A stretch of 64,000 nt of DNA, taken from Sorghum bicolor. Lineage: Eukaryota; Streptophyta; Magnoliopsida; Poales; Poaceae. The translations under genes were made by a program, and so were the position numbers. Position 1 is the stretch's first letter. The number at the start of each line of letters is the position of its first letter. The notes below the pieces were generated by a model. It ran no database searches, was not told where the DNA came from, and worked only from the letters and a program-made list of their open reading frames with translations. The stretch is taken from NCBI RefSeq assembly GCF_000003195.3, contig NC_012873.2, forward strand, positions 8,207,894 through 8,271,893. The letters run 5' to 3'. Below are positions 22,644-34,519 of the stretch, piece by piece.

Positions 22644-22653
22644 AATATATATA
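22644..22653 (+). promoter_or_regulatory. Putative TATA box of member 1
   Basis: AATATATATA precedes a GC-rich leader that aligns in position with the leader of member 2, which has its own CATATATATTA box at 45,303. The transcription start is not known. Confidence 0.5.
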
Positions 22654-22679
22654 ATGGCCTAAATGCCCCCCGCCGGGTC

Positions 22680-23004
22680 CGAATTAAATATATATGTTAT
22701 TTGGCTGGTGAAAAACCGTCGTCGAGGCCGTCCACAGCTACCAGCTCATTTCGGCCGTCGCCCTCGAGACGACAGCGAACTGCACCTAGATCTCCGCCGC
22801 CGGCGATCCCTCTCCTTGCCGGCGCCTCCTCGTCCATCCAGCCCAACCGCGCGTGTCGTCGTCGATTTCGACATTTCGTCGTCGTCGCTCTCGCTAGCAC
22901 CGATCTGTGCTCCAGACGCTCGCGTGTGGAGTGGAGACTCTGGTCACTGGAGAGTGGAGTTGGAGAGCAAGCCGATCATCGAACTTTGACGCACCGCTTT
23001 GCTG
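22680..23004 (+). other. 5' untranslated exon 1 of member 1
   Basis: A GC-rich leader ends at a donor in the context TTTGCTG|GTAATA. Member 2 has the same context (TTTGCTG|GTAAGC) at 45,594. The next exon begins after the ATCAG acceptor at 26,035. Intron 1 is therefore about 3.0 kb here and 1.4 kb in member 2. The exon start is only approximate, and open frames within it have no homology I recognise. Confidence 0.55.
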
Positions 23005-23082
23005 GTAATAAGCAAAAGATCACCGATCCGTGTGTAGGAGGATCTTGGATCTGACCCTGTCCCTGTTCTCGTACTACCTTCA

Positions 23083-23222
23083 GGCCTTGTTTGGATGTTG
23101 TCGGATTCACTTTAATCCACATGTATTGGAATGGATTGGTGTGGAATTTAGTTCAAGTTCCACTCCAACCCACCTCAATACATGTGGATTGATGCGAATC
23201 CGACTACATCCAAACACAACCT
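23083..23222. mobile_element. Hairpin MITE in intron 1, about 140 bp
   Basis: The two halves are nearly complementary: CCTTGTTTGGATGTTGTCGG at the left pairs with CCGACTACATCCAAACACAA at the right, and CCACATGTATTGGAATGG with its complement nearer the centre. It could fold into one long hairpin. The target duplication is not clear. Confidence 0.7.
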
Positions 23223-23949
23223 AATTTGTTTCGGAGATGGTGGATGGCTTTTTGTAGCTGTTACTACTTACCCTAGCATGCTCTCTATAGACCATACCAA
23301 GTACGCCAGAGTAGTGCATCCCATTCCAGGAGATAGGCTGGGGCGGAGCCAGGACATGTGGGAGGGGGGCCTCATCTTCGGCCTCTGATCCGGTTGAGCC
23401 TAGCTACCTAAACATGAATTCTTGGGGTTTAACACTCCTGTCAGCGACGCTGGTCTCGTTATCCGTACAACTGACTGAAGCATGATCTAACTTGTGTATA
23501 TATCCATGTGCATGAGGATTTTGGATCTGATCCTGTCATACTATAATCCAGCATGATCTAAATTGTTTTGCTCCCTATGGACCATGCATGCATTCGTGTA
23601 GGGCAGGTAAGTGCATCCCAGTACGGCTGATAGATGTTCCGACTGTTGGATTTCGACGGCTGGGCGAAGTTCGTTGGTCATTTATTTGTTTACCTCTGGA
23701 GTTGTCGGATTTCTAATAGGAAAATGATTGATTCCTTCGCTTGTAATATGTGTACCCTTGTCGGATATTATGTCTTGGGTGTTTAACTTTTTTTGTCGGA
23801 TGTTGTCTTTTGGGTGTTTAATGTTTTTGGAATTCTATTTGTTTAATTGATAGGTTTCACCGATTGTCGTAATTGTAGTTGGTACTTGATATTGTATGGT
23901 TTCTATCTTCGAGTTTTTAGTTGACCTTCCATCTATTCTAGAATGTGAG

Positions 23950-25760
23950 GGTGTTCAAGTACTTTTACAGTAGACACAAAATGTTATATATTTGATGTTT
24001 CATTTCTTGTAAGGGTTGGGTGTGTGCTATATATCCACTGTTTCATTCGACGGCATCAAGTACAAGATGTTTTGCATTGCATTTTGTTTATGTGAAAGCT
24101 ATATTTAGACTCTACTTTAAAGTGCTTTTCTAATATTATAGAGGGAAAATTTACAATTCTCTTTTGGTTGAGGTACATACTAGTCACTATTTTGATTTGT
24201 TCTTCCAATAAGCTAGTTTTGGGAAATTAAATTCATGCTTTCCACAATCAAGCAACTGTCTTATTGTTCCTGTGTGGTCAATATATTTGAGGTTTCTATT
24301 TATCCTTCCTGTAGATAGAGTTCTTTGTTTTTTCTTGTATTATTCTTTGTTCTTTGCTCTTTGAAGTTGACAAGATGTGTTCTATCTTCACTGTTACCTC
24401 CTTTCATTCCTTTTGATCGACTTGCAAAGCAATAGTTGGATCCTTCTTTCTCCTCTCTTTCCTATCTATAACTCTTAAAACTTTTCTACTTTAACTTGTT
24501 TGAAATTGTCTTGTTTTTTGTGATCTATGTACTTTTTTTGTATTTCTCCTTCATCTAGAGATAGTTCTCTATTTACTCTAATAGTTTTCATCTTTCTAAT
24601 AAATCTTATATTGTTTCTTAGGTTTCTGAAGGTCCCCATATTGTTGTCTACTGTTTAAAGGTATACTTTGATTCTCTTTATGTTTCCTTTTCTACATTAC
24701 TTCTTCATTGTCTTTATCTACTTGTGTCAGTTTATGCCACTTTTTGAATGATATATAGATCCACTATTTCATTCGATGCCATCATGTATTAAGGGTATAT
24801 TATTGTCCATTGTATTTGGTTACTGTGAAAGTGTACTAACATTGCTTTAAATTGTTTGTCCAATATGTAGAGGAAAAGTTATTTGCAATTTTCTTGTGGT
24901 AGAAGTGCATACTAATCACCATGGATGGTGAATTGTTGTTCCAAGTTTTGGAGAATATGAAACGTTTTCTAAAAGCAAGCAACTTTCTCATAGAGTCATA
25001 GTGAAGCAAAGTAATACATATGTATTGGAACCCTTTGTTAGTTGTCACCTCAACGTGGTTCCTATAAACCATCACAATATGGCAGCTTGGTGTTCTGATT
25101 GTTGAATTCGAATGTCATAGATTTATCATAGTAGATCTACTTGTTTGGATCTTGGTCCTCATGTGAGAGTGGTCTCCAGCGAATATTTTCGATCATTTAT
25201 TCGTTTAGCTCTTGGGTTGGCGGTATTGAAGATGTTTTTAAATAGGGAAAGAACTGATTCTTTTGCATGCATATCTACTCTTGATATTTAATGTTTATTG
25301 AGTTTCTATAGCTCTATAACTCTGTCAAGTTTATAGTTGCTAGTGATTATCTAGTAATAGTAGTTGGTTGCTGGCATTATATAGTTTATATCTTCAAGTT
25401 CCTAATTGAGCTTCCATAGTATCTTTAGAATGTGTGGTCATGAGGATGCTCAAGTCCTTCTGTTTGTTAGATATCGATGGTGAACAGGTGTTGTATAGAA
25501 GAAAGATACCAAATATTGTATATTTGAATCAAGATAAATAGTTGTCTTGTTTGCGAAGCTTGCATATATACCCACTGTTCTTTTTTAGGTTTATGTATCC
25601 ACTATTTCGTTCGATGCCATCAAGTACTCAAGCAGATGTTTTCTGTTGCATTTGTTTTTGTGTGAAAACCTAGAAATAATACTTTGAAGTGTTTGTCTAA
25701 CATTGTAGAGGAAAAATTGTTTGCAATTTTCTTTTGGTTGAAGTGCAACATGCAGTAACT
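23950..25760 (+). repeat. Degenerate tandem repeats in intron 1 of member 1
   Basis: Three related units carry the same landmarks: a CCACTRTTTCATTCGATGCC-like block at 24,035, 24,761 and 25,599, each followed about 100 bp later by GAGGAAAA...TTGCAATTTTCTT and GAAGTGCAT. Period is roughly 730-840 bp. Member 2 has only one such unit (46,600-46,740), so the extra units arose by duplication in member 1. Confidence 0.7.
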
Positions 25761-26069
25761 ATATGTTAAGTTTTTATGTCAAGTTTTGAGAAATCTGAAA
25801 CTCACAATATTTTTCGCAAATAAACTTTCTTATAGTTACAAATATAAGATAGTGTTGCATGACAATACATATTTGAGCTGATGTACATGCCTGCATAGCT
25901 ATTGATATCGATGGTGAACATGTGCTGTAGAAGAAAGTTCTCATTTTTTTTAACTGAATACAAAAGTTACCCTTGCTTTTCATATTTGAGGTTTACACTG
26001 ATTTCATTCTTTTTCTCTCTCCCTTTGGACATCAGCTTACTTGGGCTTTGATACAAGAAGTAGCATAAC

Positions 26070-29000
26070 ATGGGAGGACAGCCTGAGGGCATGCATCTGG
26101 TTTTGGAAACGACTGAAGGATGTATATCATCACAAGCTGTGGAAAGTAGGGGCATTGAAAAGGCCATGCCACAAGAACTATGTGTTACTTTATCTGATAA
26201 AAAAGGGTGCTTTGCTTGCAATGAGAGATCACACAACTTGGATCAGTGCAAGATAAAGTTCGAACTTGTTCCTACAGCACATCAATTTGGTTATGCTACA
26301 AAATTCCCATTTACCATTATTCAACCTTCAAATGAGATGGTCAAAAAGAAGAAATTTTGCCATCACTGTATTCTCATAAAATCAGATGTCGTTAACTTGG
26401 ACAAGGGTATATTGAAAGATGAACTCAATATGTTTTGGAAGCTTTCTGGCAATTGGGAGTTAAGGAGAGAATGCAATATGACTTTCCTGGCCTCCTTCAG
26501 CTCGGAGGGTGACGTAATAAGTTGTTTAAATAACCCTGAGACTGAAACATTACTAATAAATAATAAGGAGGTGAAATTGACATTAAGAAGGTGGAAGGAA
26601 GGTGATGATGGAAGTCTTGACTTGGTTGAAGAGTGGCTTTTAGTGTCTGGGGTCCCAAGAATATATAGAAACTGGAAGGAGTTATATCAGGTTGCTTCTG
26701 CATTTGGAGTGTTGATGGATGTGGATGAGGAAAGTTTGGAAGTTGGAGATAAGGAGCCTATTAGGCTAAAGACCGCATTCAGAAGTTTTGATGGTGCTCC
26801 CTTCTCTTACTACTTTACATTTGGATGGTCTTCAAAACTAGTAATGGTCACAGCAGTACAAGACAAAACAGAAGGTATGAAACATAAAAATAAGGAGTTA
26901 GACAAGGAGCATAAAAAAGAACTGCATGCAGCAAAAAGTATATTGCCGGAAGAGCCCAAGGGCATTGAAGAGTCAAGATCAAATGGAAAGGCCAAAGAAA
27001 ACAAAATAAGTGCTCCAGCAGCCACAATAATAACAAACTCTGAGATAACAATAACAGAGAGTTCAAAACCCATTGCCCCAAGTCCACGAAGCATGATTGG
27101 AGAAGAGCACTTCAGAGGTGAATAAGCATGATGGTTTTATTCCTAATAAAAAATATATAAACATGCTAGAGCATGTTTTCGGTGTTATAGGACTAGCAAT
27201 TTGGTCAATTTTTGTTTGATTTTCTGACATCATTTTTGTTGACACTTTCTTGAAGGTATACAAAAGCCGAAGGGCATTGAAGTGTCAAGATCAAATGGAA
27301 AGGCTAAAGAAAACAAAATAAGTGCTCCAGCAGCCACAATAACAAACTCTGAGAAAACAGCAACAGAAAGTATAGTGCTGGAAGAGCCAAAGGGCATTGA
27401 AGAGTCAAGATCAAATGGAAAGGCTAAAGAAAACATAAGTGCTCCAACAGCCACAATAACAAACTCTGAGAAAACAGAAACAGAAAGTTCAAAACCTGAA
27501 GGGGCGCAATCCATTGGCCCAAGTCCACGAAGCATGATTGGAGAAGACCACTTCGGAGGTGAAAAAGCAAGATGGTTTTATTTTTAGATTTTATTTCTAA
27601 TATAAACATCTGTAGGAGAATGTGTTTAGTGTTATAGGACTATTTGGTCTTTTTTTTGTTTTCTGACATCATTTTTGTTTACACTTTCCTGAAGATATAC
27701 AAAAGCCTCCTATCAAACATGTATTCAAAAGGAGAGGTAAGAAGCAGCAAGTTACTGAAGCAATAAACAAGAGCCCATCAAACAAAATGGATAAAGAAGT
27801 GGCTCCACATAGCAGCAGTAATGCCACAAGTTCTGGAGCCTCAATTGGATGTGATATGCTGGATCAAAAAGATTGTTCAAAAATGGAACCCAATAGGGAA
27901 CTGAACATGGAAGAAATAACTCCAGTAGGGAAAAGTGAAAAGGCCAAAAAGCTTGGGGCAAGCAGAGATACTGAGTGCAATAATGTAGCTGCCCCTACAA
28001 TCAACTCGAAGAAGACACAAATATTAGGAGACACATCAAGAACTCCGAGAAATGAGTTGATCACTAAACACACCAAAGGTGAGTGAGAATCCCTTATCCA
28101 TCTAATTTTGTAGTGAAATGTTCATTACTTTCTTTAAGTATTTATGTGAGTTTAATATAGAAGGAAAATGCATCAATGGATTTGGCAACATTGTTACCTG
28201 GTCATCTGATTGATCGCAATTGGTTAGGCTAATCGGTCCCTAACCTGACTAGGCACTATAGGCATGTATGGATCCATGCATTAGCGCTAAGCTGCTAATA
28301 GTTAGCAGCTACAAAGTTAGTTCATTGGTTGATGGAGGGGTGCTAGTAGGTGCTAAGTTCATATGCACATCCAATCAACTAGCTAGCAGGTAGATCCAAC
28401 AACCCTTGCTAATAATTAGGTAGCTAATAGTTATTTTAGATTAGAGAATAACAACATTATGGTCTCCCACATTCACATATGAAAGAGTATAACCGATCCA
28501 AACACACACAAAGAAAGAAAGAAAGATATAACTCTAGACAATCACTCAAGCCTCAATTCAAAAACCTAGAAATTATTAGCAGCTATTAGCTGCTATGTTT
28601 TTTTCTTGGAAATACTGATTTCCATATATGATGGATTTTAGGTGAGTAACGAGAGGGTATTGATCTCATCCCTTTAATGCAATGCCTTGATGATGTTTCT
28701 TAGGAAATTTGGTAAACAATCCCATTTCTTACATTTTTTGTGATAACATAATTGTTATTAGATATTTTGTTGATACTTGTTTTTTGTGCCTTTGGAGGTG
28801 TTGGGATGGATCAAATGGGATCTGGTGTTCGAGGTCACAAAAATATGGACACACGGTATGGTGGGATCTACACCACTTTATTGTTTGTCTATTTGCTTCA
28901 GCTTATTTGTTTACTCATTAACCGTGACATTCATATTTAATTTTTCCCATATACGTGGTGTGTGATATAGGCTACTTCCAAGTTCCGAGGAAGTTGTTAT

Positions 29001-30325
29001 CTATGACAGTTTCAGTGAGATGGGTCTTCAGGAGAATCTACTCAAGGGAATATATAAATATGGTAATTATTCCTACACCAGCATTACTTGTGCATTTATT
29101 TCTGGGGGAAACATTATTTGTGCATCTTTTTTGAAGGTCTGGAGAAGCCTTCGGCAGTCCATCAGAGAGGAATTGTCCCATTATGCAAGGGCTTTGGTGT
29201 GGTCCATCGATCTTTGACTGGAACAACTGAGATAATTTGCTCTGGTGTACTGCAGCAACTTGATTATGGATCTGCAGAATGCCAGGCTTTGATCCTTGTA
29301 CCAACACCTTACTTAGCACAAGTGACTGAGAAAGTTCTTGGAGCACTTGGTCAGTTCCTTGGTGTTACAGCACAAACTTGTACAGGAGGAACTATTGCCC
29401 CTGCAGACCAGCAAACTCTGTCAAGTAGAGTTCAGGTTGTCGTTGGCACCCCTGATTGCATTCTTGACGTGCTGCAAAGGCAAGCATTGTCTCCAGACCA
29501 CATTAGAATGCTTTTTTTGGATGAAGCAGATGAACTGCTCACTGGAGGTTCCAAGGATCAGGTTAGTTTTGTTACCTGCCTACCTGCTCTATTGTGGTAA
29601 TCACAATGCATGAGGCAAATATAACTTGCTATGCTCATGCTACAATCTGATGGCCCTGTGCCCACTCTTCATTAACTTATGACTGGCCGTCTTTCTTGTA
29701 GATCTATAATATTATCCTGCATCTCCAAAACAAAATTCAGGTTGGACTCTTCTCTGCTACCTATTCCCATGAAGCTATACAGACTAGCTGCAGATTCATC
29801 GATAAGCCTGTGGAGGTCATTGTCCCAAGAGGTGAAGAGCTAAAGAATGTCAAGCAGCACTTTGTGACGGTTGAGAATGAAGAATTGAAGCTAGGAAAAC
29901 TATATGATCTTTTCAAGATCACAGGGGTCCAACGACTTGTCATCTTTGTGAACACACAAGATAAGGCCGTGTCCCTCGCAAAAGATGTTAGCAAGCATTA
30001 CACGGTCTCGGTAAGCCATGATGGCATGAATCAGCGTGCCAGTGACACGGCCATCCAGAAGTTGATGTCTGGGTCATCCAGAGTTCTCATAGCCACTGAC
30101 CATCAAGGCACTAATACAATGCCACAGGTTCCCATTATTATCAACTATGATCTTCCAACAAAATCTATGCAATACATCTGTCGTCTTCAGCAGCAAAATA
30201 AACTGTTCAGGAAGCCACTAAGTGTGATCATTAATTTGGTAACTCCTGCTGATCGATGCACCCTCGCTACCATCACGAGATTTTGCAATAGCTCCATGGG
30301 GGAGCTACCCTCCGACCTGAAATGA
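26070..30325 (+). CDS. Member 1: CCHC zinc-knuckle / DUF4283-like / eIF4A-like pseudo-helicase fusion
   Basis: Coding exons: 26,070-27,117; 27,256-27,558; 27,695-28,078; 28,798-28,855; 28,971-29,062; 29,137-29,561; 29,702-30,325. Splice phases agree and give 977 residues. A CCHC knuckle uses Cys47, Cys50, His55 and Cys60. Residues about 75-270 resemble the DUF4283 region that accompanies such knuckles in plants ([31 protein letters not shown]). Next comes a low-complexity linker with a repeated 33-residue unit. From about residue 600 the protein follows eIF4A nearly to its end. The DEAD box (LDEADELL), SAT and VIFVNT are kept, but the Q motif is LEKPSAVH, motif I is SLTGTTE without Gly-Lys, motif V is TDHQGTN, and motif VI is CRLQQQ. 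ATP-driven unwinding is therefore unlikely. RNA or DNA binding is plausible; the true role is unknown. Confidence 0.8.
26950..27558 (+). repeat. Exon-intron duplication encoding a 33-residue repeat
   Basis: The unit (E)[17 protein letters not shown]...[12 protein letters not shown] occurs once at the end of exon 2 (26,950-27,117) and twice in exon 3 (from 27,266 and from 27,369). Both exons close with [12 protein letters not shown], and the introns after them are similar (GATGGTTTTAT, TTATAGGACTA, TTTTCTGACATCATTTTTGT). So a segment of exon plus intron was duplicated, then part of it again. Member 2 has one copy. Confidence 0.85.
28258..28606. mobile_element. MITE in intron 4 of member 1
   Basis: Left end GCTAAGCTGCTAATAG-TTAGCAGCT and right end AGCAGCTATTAGCTGC are inverted. 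The interior is shared with the element at 465-840. It is absent from the surviving part of the same intron in copy A, so it inserted after the duplication. Confidence 0.65.
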
Positions 30326-32953
30326 CTGTTGGTGGGCTATAGAGTGCAGAAGTAACAAGTTCTTCCTGGCTAGCTGCAAAGGAAGCTTTGAAGTTTACCA
30401 TTAGGTCTCTCACTATTTTTTGTGATGTGGTCACCGGACTAGTGCTATTTGCACGCCTAGGGAAAGTAAGCTAGGCAGCATGTGCGTTTATTTTCTCTTA
30501 AGAGACTTTGCGCTTGTTGAAAACTTCAATTTCCTATCACTGGATGCAATACCGTTCTTTTCACTGGATGGCGGTTGAATGTTATATGATAACTTATCTT
30601 GTTTTTCTCCTTTTTCTGGTTTGTAGTAATATATTTCATAGTAATTAATTATTAAGTGACGATACAGCAAGTTAGAAATGATGCAATGTTCCGCTGATGA
30701 GCAAAATTATGTACGTTGTACGGATGATACTAGATGTCCCCAGCTGATCAAATAGAGCGATGTAGAAACCAATCCCTGCGCCAAATTGCTGGTAAAATAT
30801 TATCTACCTGTTTTCTGTGAGCACAATGATTACGCTTTGTCTTTCTACTTTGCGATAATATATGTTAACACATATTAATGAATTAAATATCTATATATAT
30901 ACAATTTTTCTGAGAACAGTTAGCTAAATAAAAATATGTATTGGATCAGAAATATGTTCCTTGTGCTCCTCTATTCCTTGTCGTGCATGTGTGAGGGTGT
31001 TATGGTGGGTCAAGTATATCAGAAGCATAGCCATGGCTAAGTGTCACGAGGTTGGCCTAGGTGAGGCCAGCGCGCGGTCACCATGTGGGGTGACTAGCGA
31101 CTTCCTGCTTTTCAGGAAGGGATCAAGACTCTAGTTTGTTAGATCTTTTAAACTTTGCATGAGTTTGTTAGCTGGTTGTTAGTACTCAGCTACAAGTATT
31201 AAACTCTTGGTTTGGTCAAAAAAAAAGTATTAAACACTTGGTTAATGAAAAGGGTTAGCGAGAGATTGATTACAGTCTCTCCTGCTCTTCTGTTACTCGC
31301 ACAGGCACCCTCTGCCAGCCTCGCTGCCGGGCAATTAAGCATCAGCCACCCACCTAGATCATTCTCCTACTTCCTACGCAACAACCCGAGCTCTAAAAGA
31401 GAGCATGGTGTGATAACTCAGTAGGTTCAGTTAGAGGTGTTCAAACCAGTTTGACACAAACTGGTCCAAATCATCTTAGGCCTTGAATAATGACCACCCT
31501 AGTTCCATCTTTTAAAGCATGAAAAATTATTAACTCAAGCAGAAACTAAGGATGTCACATTTTCTTTTCTAAACATGCCATGGCAACACATGGAAAAAAA
31601 TATTAATCAACACTAGTTCAACTCTAGGTCAAAAAGAAATTTAAACTTGAAATCTTGGATACCCTTCCCTTGTGCTTTAGTTTTAGGTATTATATGGCTT
31701 CATAAGAGCATCTATAGCAGACTACCTGAACAAAACCTACTATGAATAAAAAAACCTCTAACAAACTACCTAATTGGCCCGCTAGATTTGATGGCTACCA
31801 AAATCTCCTCCCCCACTAACCATTCCCACAGGTGAGTAGAGGGCTCTCTATTTTTAGATGGGTCAGTTTTTCACTCGCCATGCCCTTGGTACTCTGCGCT
31901 CGTAGCACCTCCTCGGCGCCTAATGGCATCTTCCCTGCCTAAGTGCCGCCTCCTTGCAGCACGACACCACCTGCACATCATCTTCTCCGCCCCTTGTGAC
32001 TCCTCACCAAATCCCTCTCATAGCTTAGCACACCGCCTCTTCCTTGTTGTGTCCATTGTCACCCGTCTATTTTCTTCTCAACCCCCGGTGATTCCTCGCC
32101 CAAATCCCTCTCGCAGCCGAGCACGTCGTCGGTGCAGCCCAAGATCCCTCTGGCCTAGCGTGCAAGCTTGGTGCAGCTCACGGGCCTGCCCCTTGCCATC
32201 GATGTGGTTGGCACCGGCTGTGTTGTCTGTTCCCCTTTTTGTGATGGTGTTGTATGTGAAGTAGAAAGTGGGGGGGAGAGAAATAGAAAGAAGGCATAGT
32301 TCTAGGTGAGAAAGTGTAAGAAAAAATAAACATTTTGGTAGGGCTGAGATGGTTTAGAAATAACTTGTGGATCTAATTAAAAAGAATATATAGGGACTCC
32401 TTTTTACTTTTAGGTAGTACTCCGGAGACAGTAGCATAAAATGGATCCTAGAAAACAGGGCGCTACATAAATAGGCAACTAGGCAGTGCATGGGAATTTT
32501 TCAATGAGCTCAAGATAGGATCAGGTGAAGATTGGAAAGAGATGATCAATCTTATCTCTAATTCCTACATATTATGAAGTGAAGGACCTACATGCAAGTG
32601 ACCTTGAAGCTTATGAAACTTACCATCATGGACATACTCAAAGATGGAAGCAAATGACATGGGATTCAAGCTAGGCCGACCAAACCTAATCTATTTTTGG
32701 CGCTCAGTTGCCTTTCCTTTAACTACAACCTCCTATGTCCTCTCCTCTGCTCATTCGACGCATTCATCCACCGCAGCTCAATAAGACTATAAGAGGGAGA
32801 GACACAAGACAGAGCTGATGGCCTCTACAAGTCTTTGGGATTTTCTAGGAGATGGCTTAGGTTAGATCCTATCCGCCATCATGGTCCTGCGTGGCTAGAG
32901 CCATAGCAGAGTTCCAGAGCCGCCAAGCATTCATCATCGGTTGTATATATGTA
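30326..32953. other. 3' flank of member 1 and intergenic DNA
   Basis: The region to about 30,700 is the likely 3' UTR and downstream flank. In it the frame continues for nine codons after the TGA to a TAA at 30,353-30,355. 31,020-31,430 resembles LTR or leader sequence by composition, without definable ends. 31,900-32,260 is GC-richer with a 113-codon frame of no recognised family. No RNA gene was found. Confidence 0.4.
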
Positions 32954-32961
32954 CTCAGGGC

Positions 32962-34519
32962 CACGGACGAAGCCACGTTGTGGCCACCGGATGCCCAGAC
33001 ACCCACGGCAAAGTTACAGCCACGTTATAAGGAGCAAATTTCCACCCTTTGTGCAACCCCTAGCCCAAAAGAAGGCACCCCCACCGGCCCAACTGACCAA
33101 GCCCATGTGCTATGCATGTCGCATGTAGCTTCCAGGAGAAGGATGCTAATACGCAGTGAAAATTTTGCCGTGCCTTTGGCCATGCCCACGCGCGAATCTG
33201 CGAGTGCGAGAGGAGGCATGGCGTTTTGCCTGCCGCAGCGAGCCATTGACGCAACTACACAAGGGCGGCAGTGGCAAGGCACCAAGGCACCGACGCCTGC
33301 GCCCCTTCCCCTTCCCGGCTTCCCCGTCGTCAACTCGTCGAGCCAAGCTGAGCGCCGACGGCCGCGGCAACCGTTGAATGTGAGCGCCCTCACCCTCACA
33401 GCCCCTATTCTAGACTTCTGGTCCCAAAGAAAAGGCAATGAAGAAGTGCGATGATTTGTTACAAAGAAAGCAACACATAGATGTTGCTTACAATTAGATA
33501 AGCGAGACAGCTAAGAAGGCTTATTTTACTCGGTTGAATGGATCCATTGATACTTCTAGGCTATTGTTGAAGCAAGGACTGCCCTTTTCGTGGCCATGAT
33601 GAGTCACTAGAATCCAACAACAGAGGGAACTTCAAGGAGTTTTATGATTGCTTGGCACAACATGATCTAGAGTTACGCAAAGCGGTGAGTACAAATGCTG
33701 CAGCTAATAGTTGTTTGCTAGCTCCTGAAATTCAAAGGGACATTGTTGAATGTTTTGCAAATGAGATTGTACACTCTATCCTTGAAGAACTTGGCAATGA
33801 TGTGTTTTGCTTGCTAGTTGATGAGTCAAGAGATGTTTCTTGCAAAGAACTGATGGCTGTGGTCTTGAGATATGTTGACAAATGTGGGATCGTGAAAGAG
33901 AGGTTTGTTGGTGTTGTGCATGTGACCAAAACAACTTCTTCTCACCTGAAGTCATCTATTGATTCTCTACTTGCATGGGTTTTCTAGAATGAAGATTGTC
34001 AAAACAAGTTTGTCTAATCGCATGGGTGATCAACACTTGAGTCATAGACTTATTTGCTATCTAGAGAAAGAAGAAATGAAGAAAGTAAGCAACGAGGCTG
34101 TGGTTCATTGTTTCATGACCATGGAAGGAAAAGGGTGCAAATATGATCTCTGATAGGTAATGCAATGTATCTAATTTTAATCGATAATTCAACAATTTAT
34201 TTGCTAAATAATTGACCTATTTTTTCTCTTTCCTTTTAGCCAAGGCTTGAGATCTACATCATGGTCTCCTGGATCAAAGATTTTGCTATATGGGCATGTT
34301 TTCTTGATGATTTTGGCATTCTATCAATGAATACACTTCTTTTTTTTGTTAAATGGTGAGTGCTATGCTTCGACCAAAATCTCATCTCTATTGCTAGAAG
34401 TCGAATTTGATATTAAAATATGATAGTTGCACATTAGTTATGCAATTTTTGATTGAACAGTCAGTGTAGTTATGAATTAAGTAGTGCACCCCCATCATTT
34501 TGCTTTAGCTTCGCCTCTG
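32962..34519 (+). mobile_element. hAT element, internally deleted, 1,558 bp, 8-bp TSD
   Basis: The ends CACGGACGAAGC and GCTTCGCCTCTG are imperfect inverted repeats. CTCAGGGC occurs directly outside both (32,954-32,961 and 34,520-34,527). An 8-bp duplication is the hAT signature. Inside lie remnants of a DUF4371/hAT-dimerisation transposase-like gene. The last base of the right duplication is also the first base of the CACTA end at 34,527, so the hAT inserted exactly across the CACTA border. Confidence 0.8.
33437..34153 (+). pseudogene. hAT transposase-like (DUF4371 protein) remnant
   Basis: Conceptual translation gives the DUF4371 signatures RGHDES near 33,590, RDIVECFANEIVHSILEELG, LLVDESRDVS and FVGVVHVTKTTS. 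A short segment typical of the family C-terminus follows directly (SLSNRMGDQHL, ICYLEKE). The long middle, including most of the RNase-H-like core, is missing. An in-frame stop near 33,496 and at least one frameshift before 33,652 break the N-terminal part. The surviving frame 33,652-33,987 ends at LLAWVF. The encoded family are nuclear TTF-type zinc-finger/hAT proteins; this copy cannot be active. Confidence 0.75.

Noticed and set aside
26070..30325. Annotation of member 1 as an active eIF4A RNA helicase
   Set aside because: The Q motif, motif I and motif VI are all altered; only the similarity of fold and the DEAD box remain.
32891..33454. 187-codon frame as a gene
   Set aside because: It starts outside the hAT element, crosses its border at 32,962 and has no recognisable motif.
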